A stretch of 19,034 nt of DNA, from NCBI GenBank assembly GCA_016927095.1, contig JAFGNI010000501.1, positions 1 through 19,034 on the forward strand. Direction: 5' to 3'. This DNA comes from Anaerolineae bacterium. Its GTDB lineage: Bacteria > Chloroflexota > Anaerolineae > B4-G1 > SLSP01. Under the pieces are notes generated by a model, which worked only from the letters and a program-made list of their open reading frames with translations, did no database searches and had not been told where the DNA came from. The position numbers were made by a program, and so were the translations under genes. This document shows positions 1-6,722 of this stretch, one piece after another. Positions within the stretch are counted from its first letter, which is position 1. Every line of letters starts with the position of its first letter.

Positions 1-863
1 AGACGCCGGTCGATCTGGACGATGCGCCTAACGCACCGGCGGCTCAGATTGAGGTCGTGGCTGTGGGGCCACTGGTCGGCACGCTCCGGGTAACACGCAA
101 GCTTCACAACTCCACGATGACCCAGGAGATCAGCCTACGGCGTAACAGCCGGCGGCTGGACTTCCGGACGTCCATCGACTGGCAGGAGCGCCATAAGCTG
201 CTGAAGGTGATCTTCCCCGTCGACGTCCATGCCAATGAGGCTCTGCACGAGATCCAGTTCGGCCACATCGCGCGCCCGAACCATCGATCGCGTCCCTTCG
301 ACGCCGACCGCTTCGAGGTGGCCAACCACAAGTGGACGGCCCTGGTCCAATCTGATCGCGGTGCCGCGGTGCTCAACGACTGCAAGTATGGGGTGAATGT
401 GCTGGATGATGAGATCAAGCTCACGCTGCTCAAGTCCGCGCTCGCCCCAGACATGCACGCCGATCTGGGCGTTCAGACCTTCACCTATGCCTTCTACGCC
501 TGGCACGGCGGCTTCGGCGACAGCGAGCTGGTTCGCGAAAGTTACGACCTCAATGCGCCGCTTATGACGGTGCCCGGCGATGCCAGCACGCGTTCGCTCT
601 TCTCAGTGGATGCGCCCAATGTCGTGGTCGAGGCGGTCAAGCCCGCCGAGGATGGTACAGAGGATGTCATCGTGCGGCTCTACGAGGCGAAGCGGATGAC
701 GACAGCGTGCACGCTGACGACGTCCCTGCCCGTGACGTCGGTGGCGAGCACCGACATGCTGGAGATGACGGTTCTCGAGGCGTTGGATGTGGCGGACGGA
801 CGGATCGCGCTGAGCTTCCGACCGTTTGAGGTGAAGACACTCCGGCTGCGGCTGGACCGCTGA
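1..863 (+). CDS. Alpha-mannosidase, glycoside hydrolase family 38 (C-terminal part, 5' truncated)
   Basis: The reading frame is open from base 3 to the TGA at 861-863, so only the last 286 residues are present and the gene begins outside the window; the in-frame GTG at 57 is not its start. The translated part matches the C-terminal beta-domains of GH38 alpha-mannosidases: a P-V-D-V-H-A-N-E-A-L-H-E-I-Q-F-G-H-I-A-R-P segment, then W-T-A-L-V-Q-S-D-R-G-A-A-V-L-N-D-C-K-Y-G, and a closing F-R-P-F-E-V-K-T-L-R-L-R-L strand. All three are characteristic of the family. The catalytic Asp nucleophile and zinc ligands lie in the missing N-terminal half. GH38 enzymes release alpha-linked mannose from glycans. 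It precedes, in the same orientation, a sugar catabolic block, but the 176-bp gap means a shared transcript is not certain. Confidence 0.9.
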   Translation, partial: TPVDLDDAPNAPAAQIEVVAVGPLVGTLRVTRKLHNSTMTQEISLRRNSRRLDFRTSIDWQERHKLLKVIFPVDVHANEALHEIQFGHIARPNHRSRPFDADRFEVANHKWTALVQSDRGAAVLNDCKYGVNVLDDEIKLTLLKSALAPDMHADLGVQTFTYAFYAWHGGFGDSELVRESYDLNAPLMTVPGDASTRSLFSVDAPNVVVEAVKPAEDGTEDVIVRLYEAKRMTTACTLTTSLPVTSVASTDMLEMTVLEALDVADGRIALSFRPFEVKTLRLRLDR

Positions 864-888
864 TAGCGACTAGACTGCTGGAGGGATT

Positions 889-917
889 GAGGGGCGCCTT
901 GTAGCCCGGCGCCTCTC
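889..917 (+). other. Stem-loop in the gap after the alpha-mannosidase
   Basis: GAGGGGCGCC at 889-898 pairs with GGCGCCTCTC at 908-917: ten pairs with one G-T wobble and a nine-base loop. It lies 26 bases after the mannosidase stop. No run of T follows, so it is not a standard intrinsic terminator. It could mark the end of the mannosidase transcript, stabilise an mRNA end, or be a dispersed repeat. I see no convincing promoter between it and the aldolase. Confidence 0.45.
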
Positions 918-1011
918 AGGAATGATGGGGCCGGCCTGCAGCCCACGGGGCGGGTTCGGCCTGAGGCTTGGGGGGCAGAAGCGCTCACCGCGCTAACGGA
1001 CCTGGATTCGG

Positions 1012-1032
1012 GACGCTGCGAGCGTCGGGAGG
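1012..1032 (+). promoter_or_regulatory. Hairpin abutting the aldolase ribosome binding site
   Basis: GACGCT (1012-1017) and AGCGTC (1021-1026) form a perfect six-pair hairpin with a three-base loop. It is followed without a gap by the Shine-Dalgarno GGGAGG (1027-1032), seven bases before the ATG at 1040. The site decides the aldolase start: the longer frame back to a TTG at 968 has no such ribosome binding site and its first 24 codons read as non-coding. Whether the hairpin influences translation is inference. Confidence 0.5.
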
Positions 1033-1039
1033 TACGGAT

Positions 1040-1942
1040 ATGGTCGCTGAAGATGTCGTGCGGGCTGCTTGGGAGGCGGGGACAGTGGTGCCGGCGTTCA
1101 ACGTGCCGTATTTGCCTATGTTGGCGCCGATCGTGAAAGCGGTTGCCGATCAGGACAGCTTTGCGTTGATCGAGACCGCCCGCATCGAATGGCAGACTTT
1201 CGAATGCTACGGCCCAGCTGCGGTGCAGGAGGCCTTCGCGCGGTTTGGCGATCCGGACTACGTGCGTCTCCACCTCGACCACGTACCGGTGGTCGACGAG
1301 GATGATCTCGAGGTCGACTACCTGCCGATTGTCCGCAAGGCCATCGCCGTAGGCTATGCGTCCGTGATGGTAGATGGCTCCCGCCTGCCGCTGGAGGCGA
1401 ATATCTCGGCAACGCGCCAGGTTGCCGGTCTGGCGCATGCAGCGGGCCTCCCGTGTGAAGCGGAGCTCGGATCGATCGTGCGAGAGGGGGCTGGGCCGCT
1501 GCCGCCCTATGAGGCGCTCTTCGCCTCCGGCATCGGTTTCACCCAAGTCGAAGAGGCCGCACGGTTTGTTGCCGAGACGGGTTGCGATTGGCTCTCCGTG
1601 GCGGTCGGCAACCTGCACGGCGCTGTCTCCAAAGCCTTCAAGGACAAGAAGAAGACGGAGGCCCGCCTGGATCTCGACCACTTGGCCCGCCTGCGAGATG
1701 CCACGCAGGTGCCGTTGGTCCTGCACGGCGGATCTGGTGTCCGTCGTGAGGATGTCCTGGCGGGCATCAAGGCGGGCATTGCCAAGATCAACATCGCAAC
1801 GGAGGTCCGCCAGGCCTTCGAGCAGGGGCTCCAGGCCACCGGTAGCCTGGATGGTGCCAAAGCAGCGGTCTACGAACGCACGACCTGGCTGCTCCGGGAC
1901 TACTACGGGGTGTCGGGGTCGCGCAAGCTGATCTTGGGGTAG
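1040..1942 (+). CDS. Class II ketose-bisphosphate aldolase (Fba/GatY/KbaY-like)
   Basis: A zinc-dependent class II aldolase of 300 residues, the usual length for the fructose/tagatose-bisphosphate aldolase family, which cleaves a ketose phosphate to DHAP plus an aldehyde. Visible hallmarks: N-terminal V-P-A-F-N-V; H78-L-D80-H81, holding the catalytic Asp and a zinc His; the E-A-E-L-G segment; N-L-H193-G and L-H229-G-G-S-G, holding the other two zinc His residues; and K-I-N-I-A-T-E near the C-terminus. The family's usual glycine-rich stretch after E-A-E-L-G is replaced by S-I-V-R-E-G-A-G, so the substrate is probably not plain fructose bisphosphate. Start ATG 1040 is chosen for its GGGAGG site. 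The sugar kinase follows 47 bp later, suggesting that the two act in sequence on one ketose, but the substrate cannot be read from sequence. Confidence 0.88.
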   Translation: MVAEDVVRAAWEAGTVVPAFNVPYLPMLAPIVKAVADQDSFALIETARIEWQTFECYGPAAVQEAFARFGDPDYVRLHLDHVPVVDEDDLEVDYLPIVRKAIAVGYASVMVDGSRLPLEANISATRQVAGLAHAAGLPCEAELGSIVREGAGPLPPYEALFASGIGFTQVEEAARFVAETGCDWLSVAVGNLHGAVSKAFKDKKKTEARLDLDHLARLRDATQVPLVLHGGSGVRREDVLAGIKAGIAKINIATEVRQAFEQGLQATGSLDGAKAAVYERTTWLLRDYYGVSGSRKLILG

Positions 1943-1989
1943 GTGGTCACTGGTGGGGCGGTAACGATGGGGGTGTCGAGGAGCAGCCT

Positions 1990-3531
1990 ATGAGCCTGCT
2001 GGGTATTGACGTCGGGACGACGGGGTGCAAGGTGGCGTGCTTCGCCGACGATGGGCGCATGCTGGCCTCCGCCTATCGAGAGCACAGGATCGCGCATCCG
2101 CAGCCGGGATGGGCCGAACTGGACGCCACAGCGGTATGGGCCGAGACCCAGGATGCCATTCGCGAGGTGGCGACGCAGGTTGCCGAGCAGGCAGGGGCTG
2201 ATCCGATCCAGGCGGTCGCCGTATCATCTCTCGGTGAGGCTGTGGTGCCGGTTTCCAGGGACCGGCGGATTCTCGCGCCCTCGATGCTCAACTTTGACGT
2301 TCGCGGTGGCGCCTACCTGGAGAGGTTGGAAGCAGCGCTGAGCGCCGAAGCCCTCTATGCCATCAACGGCAACACCTGGGGCAACCACTACGGGCTGACC
2401 AAGGTGCTGTGGATCAAGGAGCACCAGCCTGTCCTCTACGAACGAACCGACGCTTTTCTGTTGTGGAGCAGCTTCGTAGCGACGATGCTTGGCGCAGAGC
2501 CTGTGGTCGATACGACATTGGCTAACCGGACCTTGCTTTTCGACCTGGAAGCGGAAGATTGGTCAGAATCTTTGTTGGCGATCAGCGGGATCGACCGGAA
2601 GAAGCTGCCGGCGACGGCACCATCGGGCACGGTAATCGGCACGGTCGCCCCAAACTTGGCACGGGATCTGGGGCTGCCCGCCGGTGTAGCGATCGTCACC
2701 GGCGCCCACGATCAGTGTGCCAATGCCGTGGGCTGCGGCGTGATCGAGCCAGGGCGTGCCGTCTACGGGATGGGTACCTACATCTGCATCACCCCGGTCT
2801 TCAGGCGGCGTCCGGATTCGCGTGTCATGTTGGACCGTGGCTTGAACACTGAGCACCACGCAGTGCCGGGCGCTTATGTCAGCTTCCTCTACAACCAGGG
2901 TGGGTCGCTGGTGAAGTGGTACCGGGATACGTTTGCAGCCGCGGAGCACCGTGCAGCGCAGGCGGTGGGTGAGGACGTGTACGACCAGCTGTTCGCTGAG
3001 CTGTCCGAGGGGCCAAGCGGCGTGATGGCGATACCCCATTTCACGACGACCGGACCGCCGGACTTCATCGCCGACGCCGCCGGTGTCATCGCCGGACTGC
3101 GGCTCGAGACACCGCGCGGCGCGGTTCTCAAGGGCCTTGTGGAGGGCGCGACCTTCTACCTCAAGGACTGCGTGGACAAGCTGCCGGCGACGGGCATCCG
3201 GATCGACGATTTCCGGGCTGTGGGTGGCGGGAGCAAGTCAGATGCGTGGGTGCAGCTCTCAGCGGACATCCTTGGGCGCCCCCTCACGCGGCCCCGTGTG
3301 ACGGAGGCCGGCGCGCTGGGCGCCGCCATCATCGCCGGTGTCGGCAGTGGCGTCTTTGCGGACTACCCATCAGCCGTTGGGGCGATGGTGGTGCCCGAGC
3401 GCACCTTCGAGCCGGACATGACGCTGCACCACCGGTATAGCGCGTGGTTTGAGCGGTACCAGGAGCTCGCGCGATTGATGGCGGGGTACTATGGGCACGA
3501 AGGCAAACCGGGAGAGGCGGATGAACAGTAA
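1990..3531 (+). CDS. FGGY-family carbohydrate kinase (xylulokinase-like)
   Basis: A 513-residue cytoplasmic sugar kinase of full family length. The N-terminal phosphate-binding loop reads G-I-D-V-G-T-T-G-C-K (about residues 5-14). G-A-H-D241-Q holds the predicted catalytic Asp that opens the second FGGY domain, and A-V-G-G-G-S-K-S-D-A-W (G412-G414) is the adenosine-binding motif, followed by E-A-G-A-L-G-A-A-I. FGGY kinases phosphorylate pentuloses, hexuloses or polyols with ATP; xylulokinase is the closest general type, but the exact sugar is not readable. A GAGGAG site lies just upstream of ATG 1990. The last 11 bases overlap the next gene, which indicates translational coupling. With the adjacent aldolase it forms a plausible kinase-aldolase ketose route. 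Confidence 0.88.
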   Translation: MSLLGIDVGTTGCKVACFADDGRMLASAYREHRIAHPQPGWAELDATAVWAETQDAIREVATQVAEQAGADPIQAVAVSSLGEAVVPVSRDRRILAPSMLNFDVRGGAYLERLEAALSAEALYAINGNTWGNHYGLTKVLWIKEHQPVLYERTDAFLLWSSFVATMLGAEPVVDTTLANRTLLFDLEAEDWSESLLAISGIDRKKLPATAPSGTVIGTVAPNLARDLGLPAGVAIVTGAHDQCANAVGCGVIEPGRAVYGMGTYICITPVFRRRPDSRVMLDRGLNTEHHAVPGAYVSFLYNQGGSLVKWYRDTFAAAEHRAAQAVGEDVYDQLFAELSEGPSGVMAIPHFTTTGPPDFIADAAGVIAGLRLETPRGAVLKGLVEGATFYLKDCVDKLPATGIRIDDFRAVGGGSKSDAWVQLSADILGRPLTRPRVTEAGALGAAIIAGVGSGVFADYPSAVGAMVVPERTFEPDMTLHHRYSAWFERYQELARLMAGYYGHEGKPGEADEQ

Positions 3532-4711
3532 GGAGCGGGTGCGGCGGGCACTGGCTCACAAGCCGGTCGACCGGGTACCGATTGGCTTCTTCGCCATCGA
3601 CTTCGATACAGTCGAGCGGCTTCTGGGTCACGAGACCTATCTACGTGCGAAAGCCAAGTCCCAGATTGCCTTCTGGGAAGGACGGCGCGACGAGGTTGTC
3701 CAGAGCTGGAAAGAGGACACCATCGCGCTCTACAAGAAGCTCGACTTCATCGACATCGTCAATGTGAGCGCGATGGCTAGCAGCGTTGCACCCCCGCGCG
3801 ACTACGAGCCGGAGCGCGTGCGTAAGGTGGGTGAGAACACGTGGGCAGCCGACGACGGGCGGGTCTGGAAGTACTCCGACATCACGGCGGACCTGACATT
3901 GGTCGCACAGCCTGAGCCAAGCTACACGCTTGAGAACTTCCCGATGGATGAGGAACCGGCGCCTCCGGATCCCTCCGTCTTCGAAGCGGTCGATGCCATC
4001 ATTGCGGCGTTGGGTGACGACCGTTACATCCTCGGACCAAGCGGAGGCGAGGCCGGCATGGTGATGCTGGGTGGGATGGAGCACGGGCTCTTGATGTACG
4101 CAATGGCGCCCGATGTTGTCGCGAGGGCTATCGCTTACAGCACGAGGATGGCCAACCTCCGCGACGCTCACTACATCCGCACCGGTTCCGACGGCGTGTT
4201 GTGGGGAACGGACTTTGCGGCGACGACCGGTCCCTTCATATCGCCGCGTATGTTCGGAGAGTTCTGCCTGCCCTCGATCCAGGAACGGGTCCAGGCCGTC
4301 AAGACGCACGGCCTGGCGGTGTTGAAGCACGCCTGTGGCAATAACTGGAAGCTGCTGGATATGTTCGTGGCGGCTGGGTACGATGCTTACCAGTCGATCC
4401 AGGCATCGGCGGGCATGGAGTTGGCGAAGGTGAAGGCGAAGGTCGGCGACAAGATGGCGCTCTGGGGCGGTGTGCGCGTGGAGAACCTTGTGTCAGGCAC
4501 ACCCTATGACGTGCGGCGAGATGTCGAGGCGGCGCTGGCGACAATGGCCCCGCCTGACGGCGCCGGCGGCGGCTTCATCCTCGGTACCACGCACTCGGTC
4601 GCGGTCGGCACGAAGTATGATAACTTCATGGCGATGCTGGATGCGTACTGGGCGCTGGCAGCGCAGACAGCATCCACAGCATCCAAAGCATCCACAGATT
4701 ACACAGATTAG
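3521..4711 (+). CDS. Uroporphyrinogen decarboxylase-superfamily protein 1 (MtaA/CmuA-like, function unknown)
   Basis: A 396-residue protein of the UroD/MtaA/CmuA superfamily, a TIM-barrel family that includes heme-pathway UroD and corrinoid or CoM methyltransferases. The N-terminus (M-N-S-K-E-R-V-R-R-A-L, then V-D-R-V-P) is typical of the non-HemE branch, and the HemE signature around R-Q-A-G-R is absent, so this is not a heme enzyme. H270-A-C272 is the H-x-C seen as zinc ligands in the methyltransferases, and G-G-F-I-L-G-T-T-H-S near the C-terminus is also typical. ATG 3521 is chosen over the in-frame ATG 3491 because GGAG at 3511-3514 sits six bases upstream; it overlaps the kinase end by 11 bp. 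The last residues are encoded by an intergenic-type tandem repeat (see 4670-4710). Substrate unknown. Confidence 0.82.
   Translation: MNSKERVRRALAHKPVDRVPIGFFAIDFDTVERLLGHETYLRAKAKSQIAFWEGRRDEVVQSWKEDTIALYKKLDFIDIVNVSAMASSVAPPRDYEPERVRKVGENTWAADDGRVWKYSDITADLTLVAQPEPSYTLENFPMDEEPAPPDPSVFEAVDAIIAALGDDRYILGPSGGEAGMVMLGGMEHGLLMYAMAPDVVARAIAYSTRMANLRDAHYIRTGSDGVLWGTDFAATTGPFISPRMFGEFCLPSIQERVQAVKTHGLAVLKHACGNNWKLLDMFVAAGYDAYQSIQASAGMELAKVKAKVGDKMALWGGVRVENLVSGTPYDVRRDVEAALATMAPPDGAGGGFILGTTHSVAVGTKYDNFMAMLDAYWALAAQTASTASKASTDYTD
4670..4710 (+). repeat. 9-bp tandem repeats forming the C-terminal tail of UroD-like protein 1
   Basis: Three units, GCATCCACA, GCATCCAAA and GCATCCACA (4670-4696), run into two overlapping copies of CACAGATTA (4693-4701 and 4702-4710). 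The stop codon TAG (4709-4711) lies at the end of the second copy. Because the unit is nine bases, each adds three codons, giving the tail T-A-S-T-A-S-K-A-S-T-D-Y-T-D. CACAGATTA-type tracts are familiar intergenic repeats in several environmental phyla, so this looks like a repeat captured by the gene end. Confidence 0.8.
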
Positions 4712-4754
4712 GGATGCCAGTTGGTAGGCTAGGCTTTCCAGGAGGCGCAGGTTG

Positions 4755-5780
4755 ATGGGAATGTCTTCCTATGACGTGATGCGGCGGGCGATTGAGTTTG
4801 AGGGACCAGACAGGTTACCGCTGCATTTGGCGGCGTTGGGCGTGGATGATGTGCACCACGTGGGCTGGAACCAAATCGGCACGGGGAACCACGCCTATCG
4901 CCAGACGGTGGATGAGTGGGGCTGTACGTGGGCCCGCACCGAGATCGATAACATGGGCCAGGTCAAGGGTCATCCCCTGGCAGATTGGACGGCGTGGGAG
5001 CGCTACCGGTGGCCGGATCCGGACGATCCCGCATTCTATGAGGGGATGGCGGCGCGTTTTGAGGGCAGCGAGGGCAAGTACGTCACGACCAGCATCTTTA
5101 TGCTGCTCTTCGAGCGGATGCACGCCCTTCACGGTTTTGAAGCGACGTTGACCGATCTCTACTTGGCGCCGGACCGGGTGGCTGCCCTCGCCGACCGGAT
5201 CGTGGAGATCGACCTCGGCATCATTGACAACATCGCTCGCCGGTTTGGCGACCGGATACACGGCTTCACCTTCACGGATGATTGGGGCACGCAACAGAAC
5301 GTCTTCGTGCGCCCGGACATGTGGGACGCGTTCTTCAAGCCGCGCTACAAGCGGATCTTCGATGTCGTTCACGATCTGGGTTGGCACGTGTGGATGCATT
5401 CATGTGGCAAGGTCAACGGCATCATCGAGAGTCTGATCGACATTGGCCTCGATATCATTGAGCTGCAGCAACCGCGCGCCCTCGGGATCCCCGAGATCGG
5501 CGAGCGGTTCCGCGGTCGTATCTGCTTTGCCTCCCTCTGCGATATCCAGCATACGCTGCCGTACGCGGACGCCGGCGCCATTCGCGAGGAGGCGGAGCTC
5601 CTTCTGAATCAATGGTCCACACCCGACGGCGGCTTCATCCTGATCGACTACGGCGCAGGCCATGCGATCGGGGTGGTTCAGGAGAAGAAGCAGGTTATGC
5701 TGAAGGCGTTCTTGGCGGCCTGGGAGGATAGGGGATGGGGGAAAAGGGATAAGGGACAAGGGACAAGGGATAGGGGATAG
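4755..5780 (+). CDS. Uroporphyrinogen decarboxylase-superfamily protein 2 (MtaA/CmuA-like, function unknown)
   Basis: A second, clearly divergent member of the UroD/MtaA superfamily, 341 residues from ATG 4755 (GGAGG at 4741-4745, nine bases upstream; TTG 4752 and ATG 4761 are alternatives). M-H215-S-C217-G-K gives the H-x-C metal-type motif, followed by G-L-D-I-I-E-L-Q-Q-P. G-G-F-I-L-I-D-Y-G-A-G-H near the end is the usual C-terminal strand. Again no HemE R-Q-A-G-R signature is seen. It is shorter than its neighbour and not a recent duplicate. The final 14 or so residues (W-G-K-R-D-K-G-Q-G-T-R-D-R-G) come from a G-rich repeat (5725-5790) and are probably disordered. Lying side by side in a catabolic operon, the pair may form partners such as a methyltransferase and its activating or second transferase; this is inference. 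Confidence 0.82.
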   Translation: MGMSSYDVMRRAIEFEGPDRLPLHLAALGVDDVHHVGWNQIGTGNHAYRQTVDEWGCTWARTEIDNMGQVKGHPLADWTAWERYRWPDPDDPAFYEGMAARFEGSEGKYVTTSIFMLLFERMHALHGFEATLTDLYLAPDRVAALADRIVEIDLGIIDNIARRFGDRIHGFTFTDDWGTQQNVFVRPDMWDAFFKPRYKRIFDVVHDLGWHVWMHSCGKVNGIIESLIDIGLDIIELQQPRALGIPEIGERFRGRICFASLCDIQHTLPYADAGAIREEAELLLNQWSTPDGGFILIDYGAGHAIGVVQEKKQVMLKAFLAAWEDRGWGKRDKGQGTRDRG

Positions 5781-5790
5781 GGGATAAGGT
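5725..5790 (+). repeat. G-rich GGGATAA/GGGACAA tract spanning a gene end, stop codon and the next gene's translation start region
   Basis: Degenerate 6-8 base units (GGATAG, GGGATG, GGGATAA, GGGACAA twice, GGGATAG twice, GGGATAA) give at least eight runs of three or more G on the plus strand within about 65 bases. The tract encodes the C-terminal tail of the preceding UroD-like protein, supplies its TAG stop (5778-5780) and continues to the ATG of the PHP gene at 5791, serving as its only purine-rich upstream sequence. The G-run spacing is compatible with G-quadruplex formation in DNA or mRNA. Confidence 0.8.
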
Positions 5791-6651
5791 ATGCGGTATA
5801 GGGTCGACGGGAATTGGTATAAGGGCAATACGCACATCCATAGTGTCTTCTCGGATGGGGGCTGGACGTTCGAAGAGCTGGCGACGGCGTATGCCGGGGC
5901 CGGTTATGACTTCCTCTGCCGGACCGATCATTGGGTGGCCTCGGACGCGGCGACGGAGGGAGAAGTGGCGCCGCTTCTGTGGCTCGATGGGGTGGAGTTG
6001 GACGGCCATGATGAGCGGGGCAGCTATTACCACGTGGTCTGCTTGGGCACCTTCACGGGGATTGCGCGTGAGATGGGGTTTGAGGCAGCGCTGCAGGCGA
6101 CGCGGATCCAGAACGCATTCACCATCTTGGCGCATCCCTACTGGACGGGCAACTCCTTCGACGAAGCGCAACGCTGGGGCTTCGATGGCGTGGAGATTTA
6201 CAACCATGTCTGTCAGTGGCTGAACGGCAAAGGCAACGGTGCACCCTACTGGCACGCAATGCTGGCATCGCATCCTGACACACTCGCCATCGCCTGCGAC
6301 GATGCGCATGTCACGCCGGCTCATCCGGGGTGGAACGGCGGTTGGGTCATGGTCCAGGCCGAAGCACTGACCGTCAGTGCCATCGTTACCAGCCTGCGGG
6401 CAGGGCAATACTACAGCTCTATGGGACCGAGCTTCCTGCGCATCGAGCATGTGGGACGGCAGGTGGCGGTCGAGGTCTCCCCGGTGCAGTTTATCCGGCT
6501 TGTGGGGCCCGGTTCGCGCGGTCAGCGGGTCGGCAGTTTCGACGGTAGCCTTCTGACAGAGGCGGTGTTCGACATTCCTGATGATTGGGCCCATGCCTAT
6601 TTGGAGATTGAGGATACACAGCGGCGACGGGCCTGGACGAATACGTTGTAG
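5791..6651 (+). CDS. PHP-domain metallohydrolase (CehA/McbA-like)
   Basis: A 286-residue protein with the polymerase-and-histidinol-phosphatase fold, normally a multi-metal phosphoesterase or hydrolase. Metal-ligand motifs appear in the expected order: T-H15-I-H17-S with S-D22-G, R-T-D46-H47-W, G-V-E69-L, Y-H81, A-H115-P and D170-D171-A-H173. The C-terminal 80 or so residues form a small beta-rich extension. No signal peptide is present, so it is probably cytoplasmic. The start follows the previous stop by 10 bp inside the G-rich repeat, so it is co-transcribed with the UroD-like genes. PHP proteins of this branch are common beside glycan-degradation genes but their substrates are rarely known; a phosphosugar or ester hydrolase role is only a guess. 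Confidence 0.82.
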   Translation: MRYRVDGNWYKGNTHIHSVFSDGGWTFEELATAYAGAGYDFLCRTDHWVASDAATEGEVAPLLWLDGVELDGHDERGSYYHVVCLGTFTGIAREMGFEAALQATRIQNAFTILAHPYWTGNSFDEAQRWGFDGVEIYNHVCQWLNGKGNGAPYWHAMLASHPDTLAIACDDAHVTPAHPGWNGGWVMVQAEALTVSAIVTSLRAGQYYSSMGPSFLRIEHVGRQVAVEVSPVQFIRLVGPGSRGQRVGSFDGSLLTEAVFDIPDDWAHAYLEIEDTQRRRAWTNTL

Positions 6652-6722
6652 TGCAGGCGGATCAGTCGGAGCTTAGCCGCAAAGGAAAACCAGGGTAGAT
6701 ACGATTTCATCTGGAGCGTGAT

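Noticed and set aside
680..1726. A 348-codon minus-strand frame spanning the mannosidase end, the gap and the aldolase
   Set aside because: It overlaps two well-supported plus-strand genes, has no family motif I recognise and no ribosome binding site that stands out.
3491..3520. An earlier ATG for UroD-like protein 1, adding ten residues
   Set aside because: The M-N-S-K-E-R-V-R-R start at 3521 matches the family N-terminus and has its own GGAG at a good spacing.
5695..6594. A 299-codon minus-strand frame over the PHP gene, with a Pro-rich P-Y-P-L-S-P-I-P tail
   Set aside because: The tail is the reverse translation of the G-rich repeat and the remainder is antisense to the PHP metal motifs.
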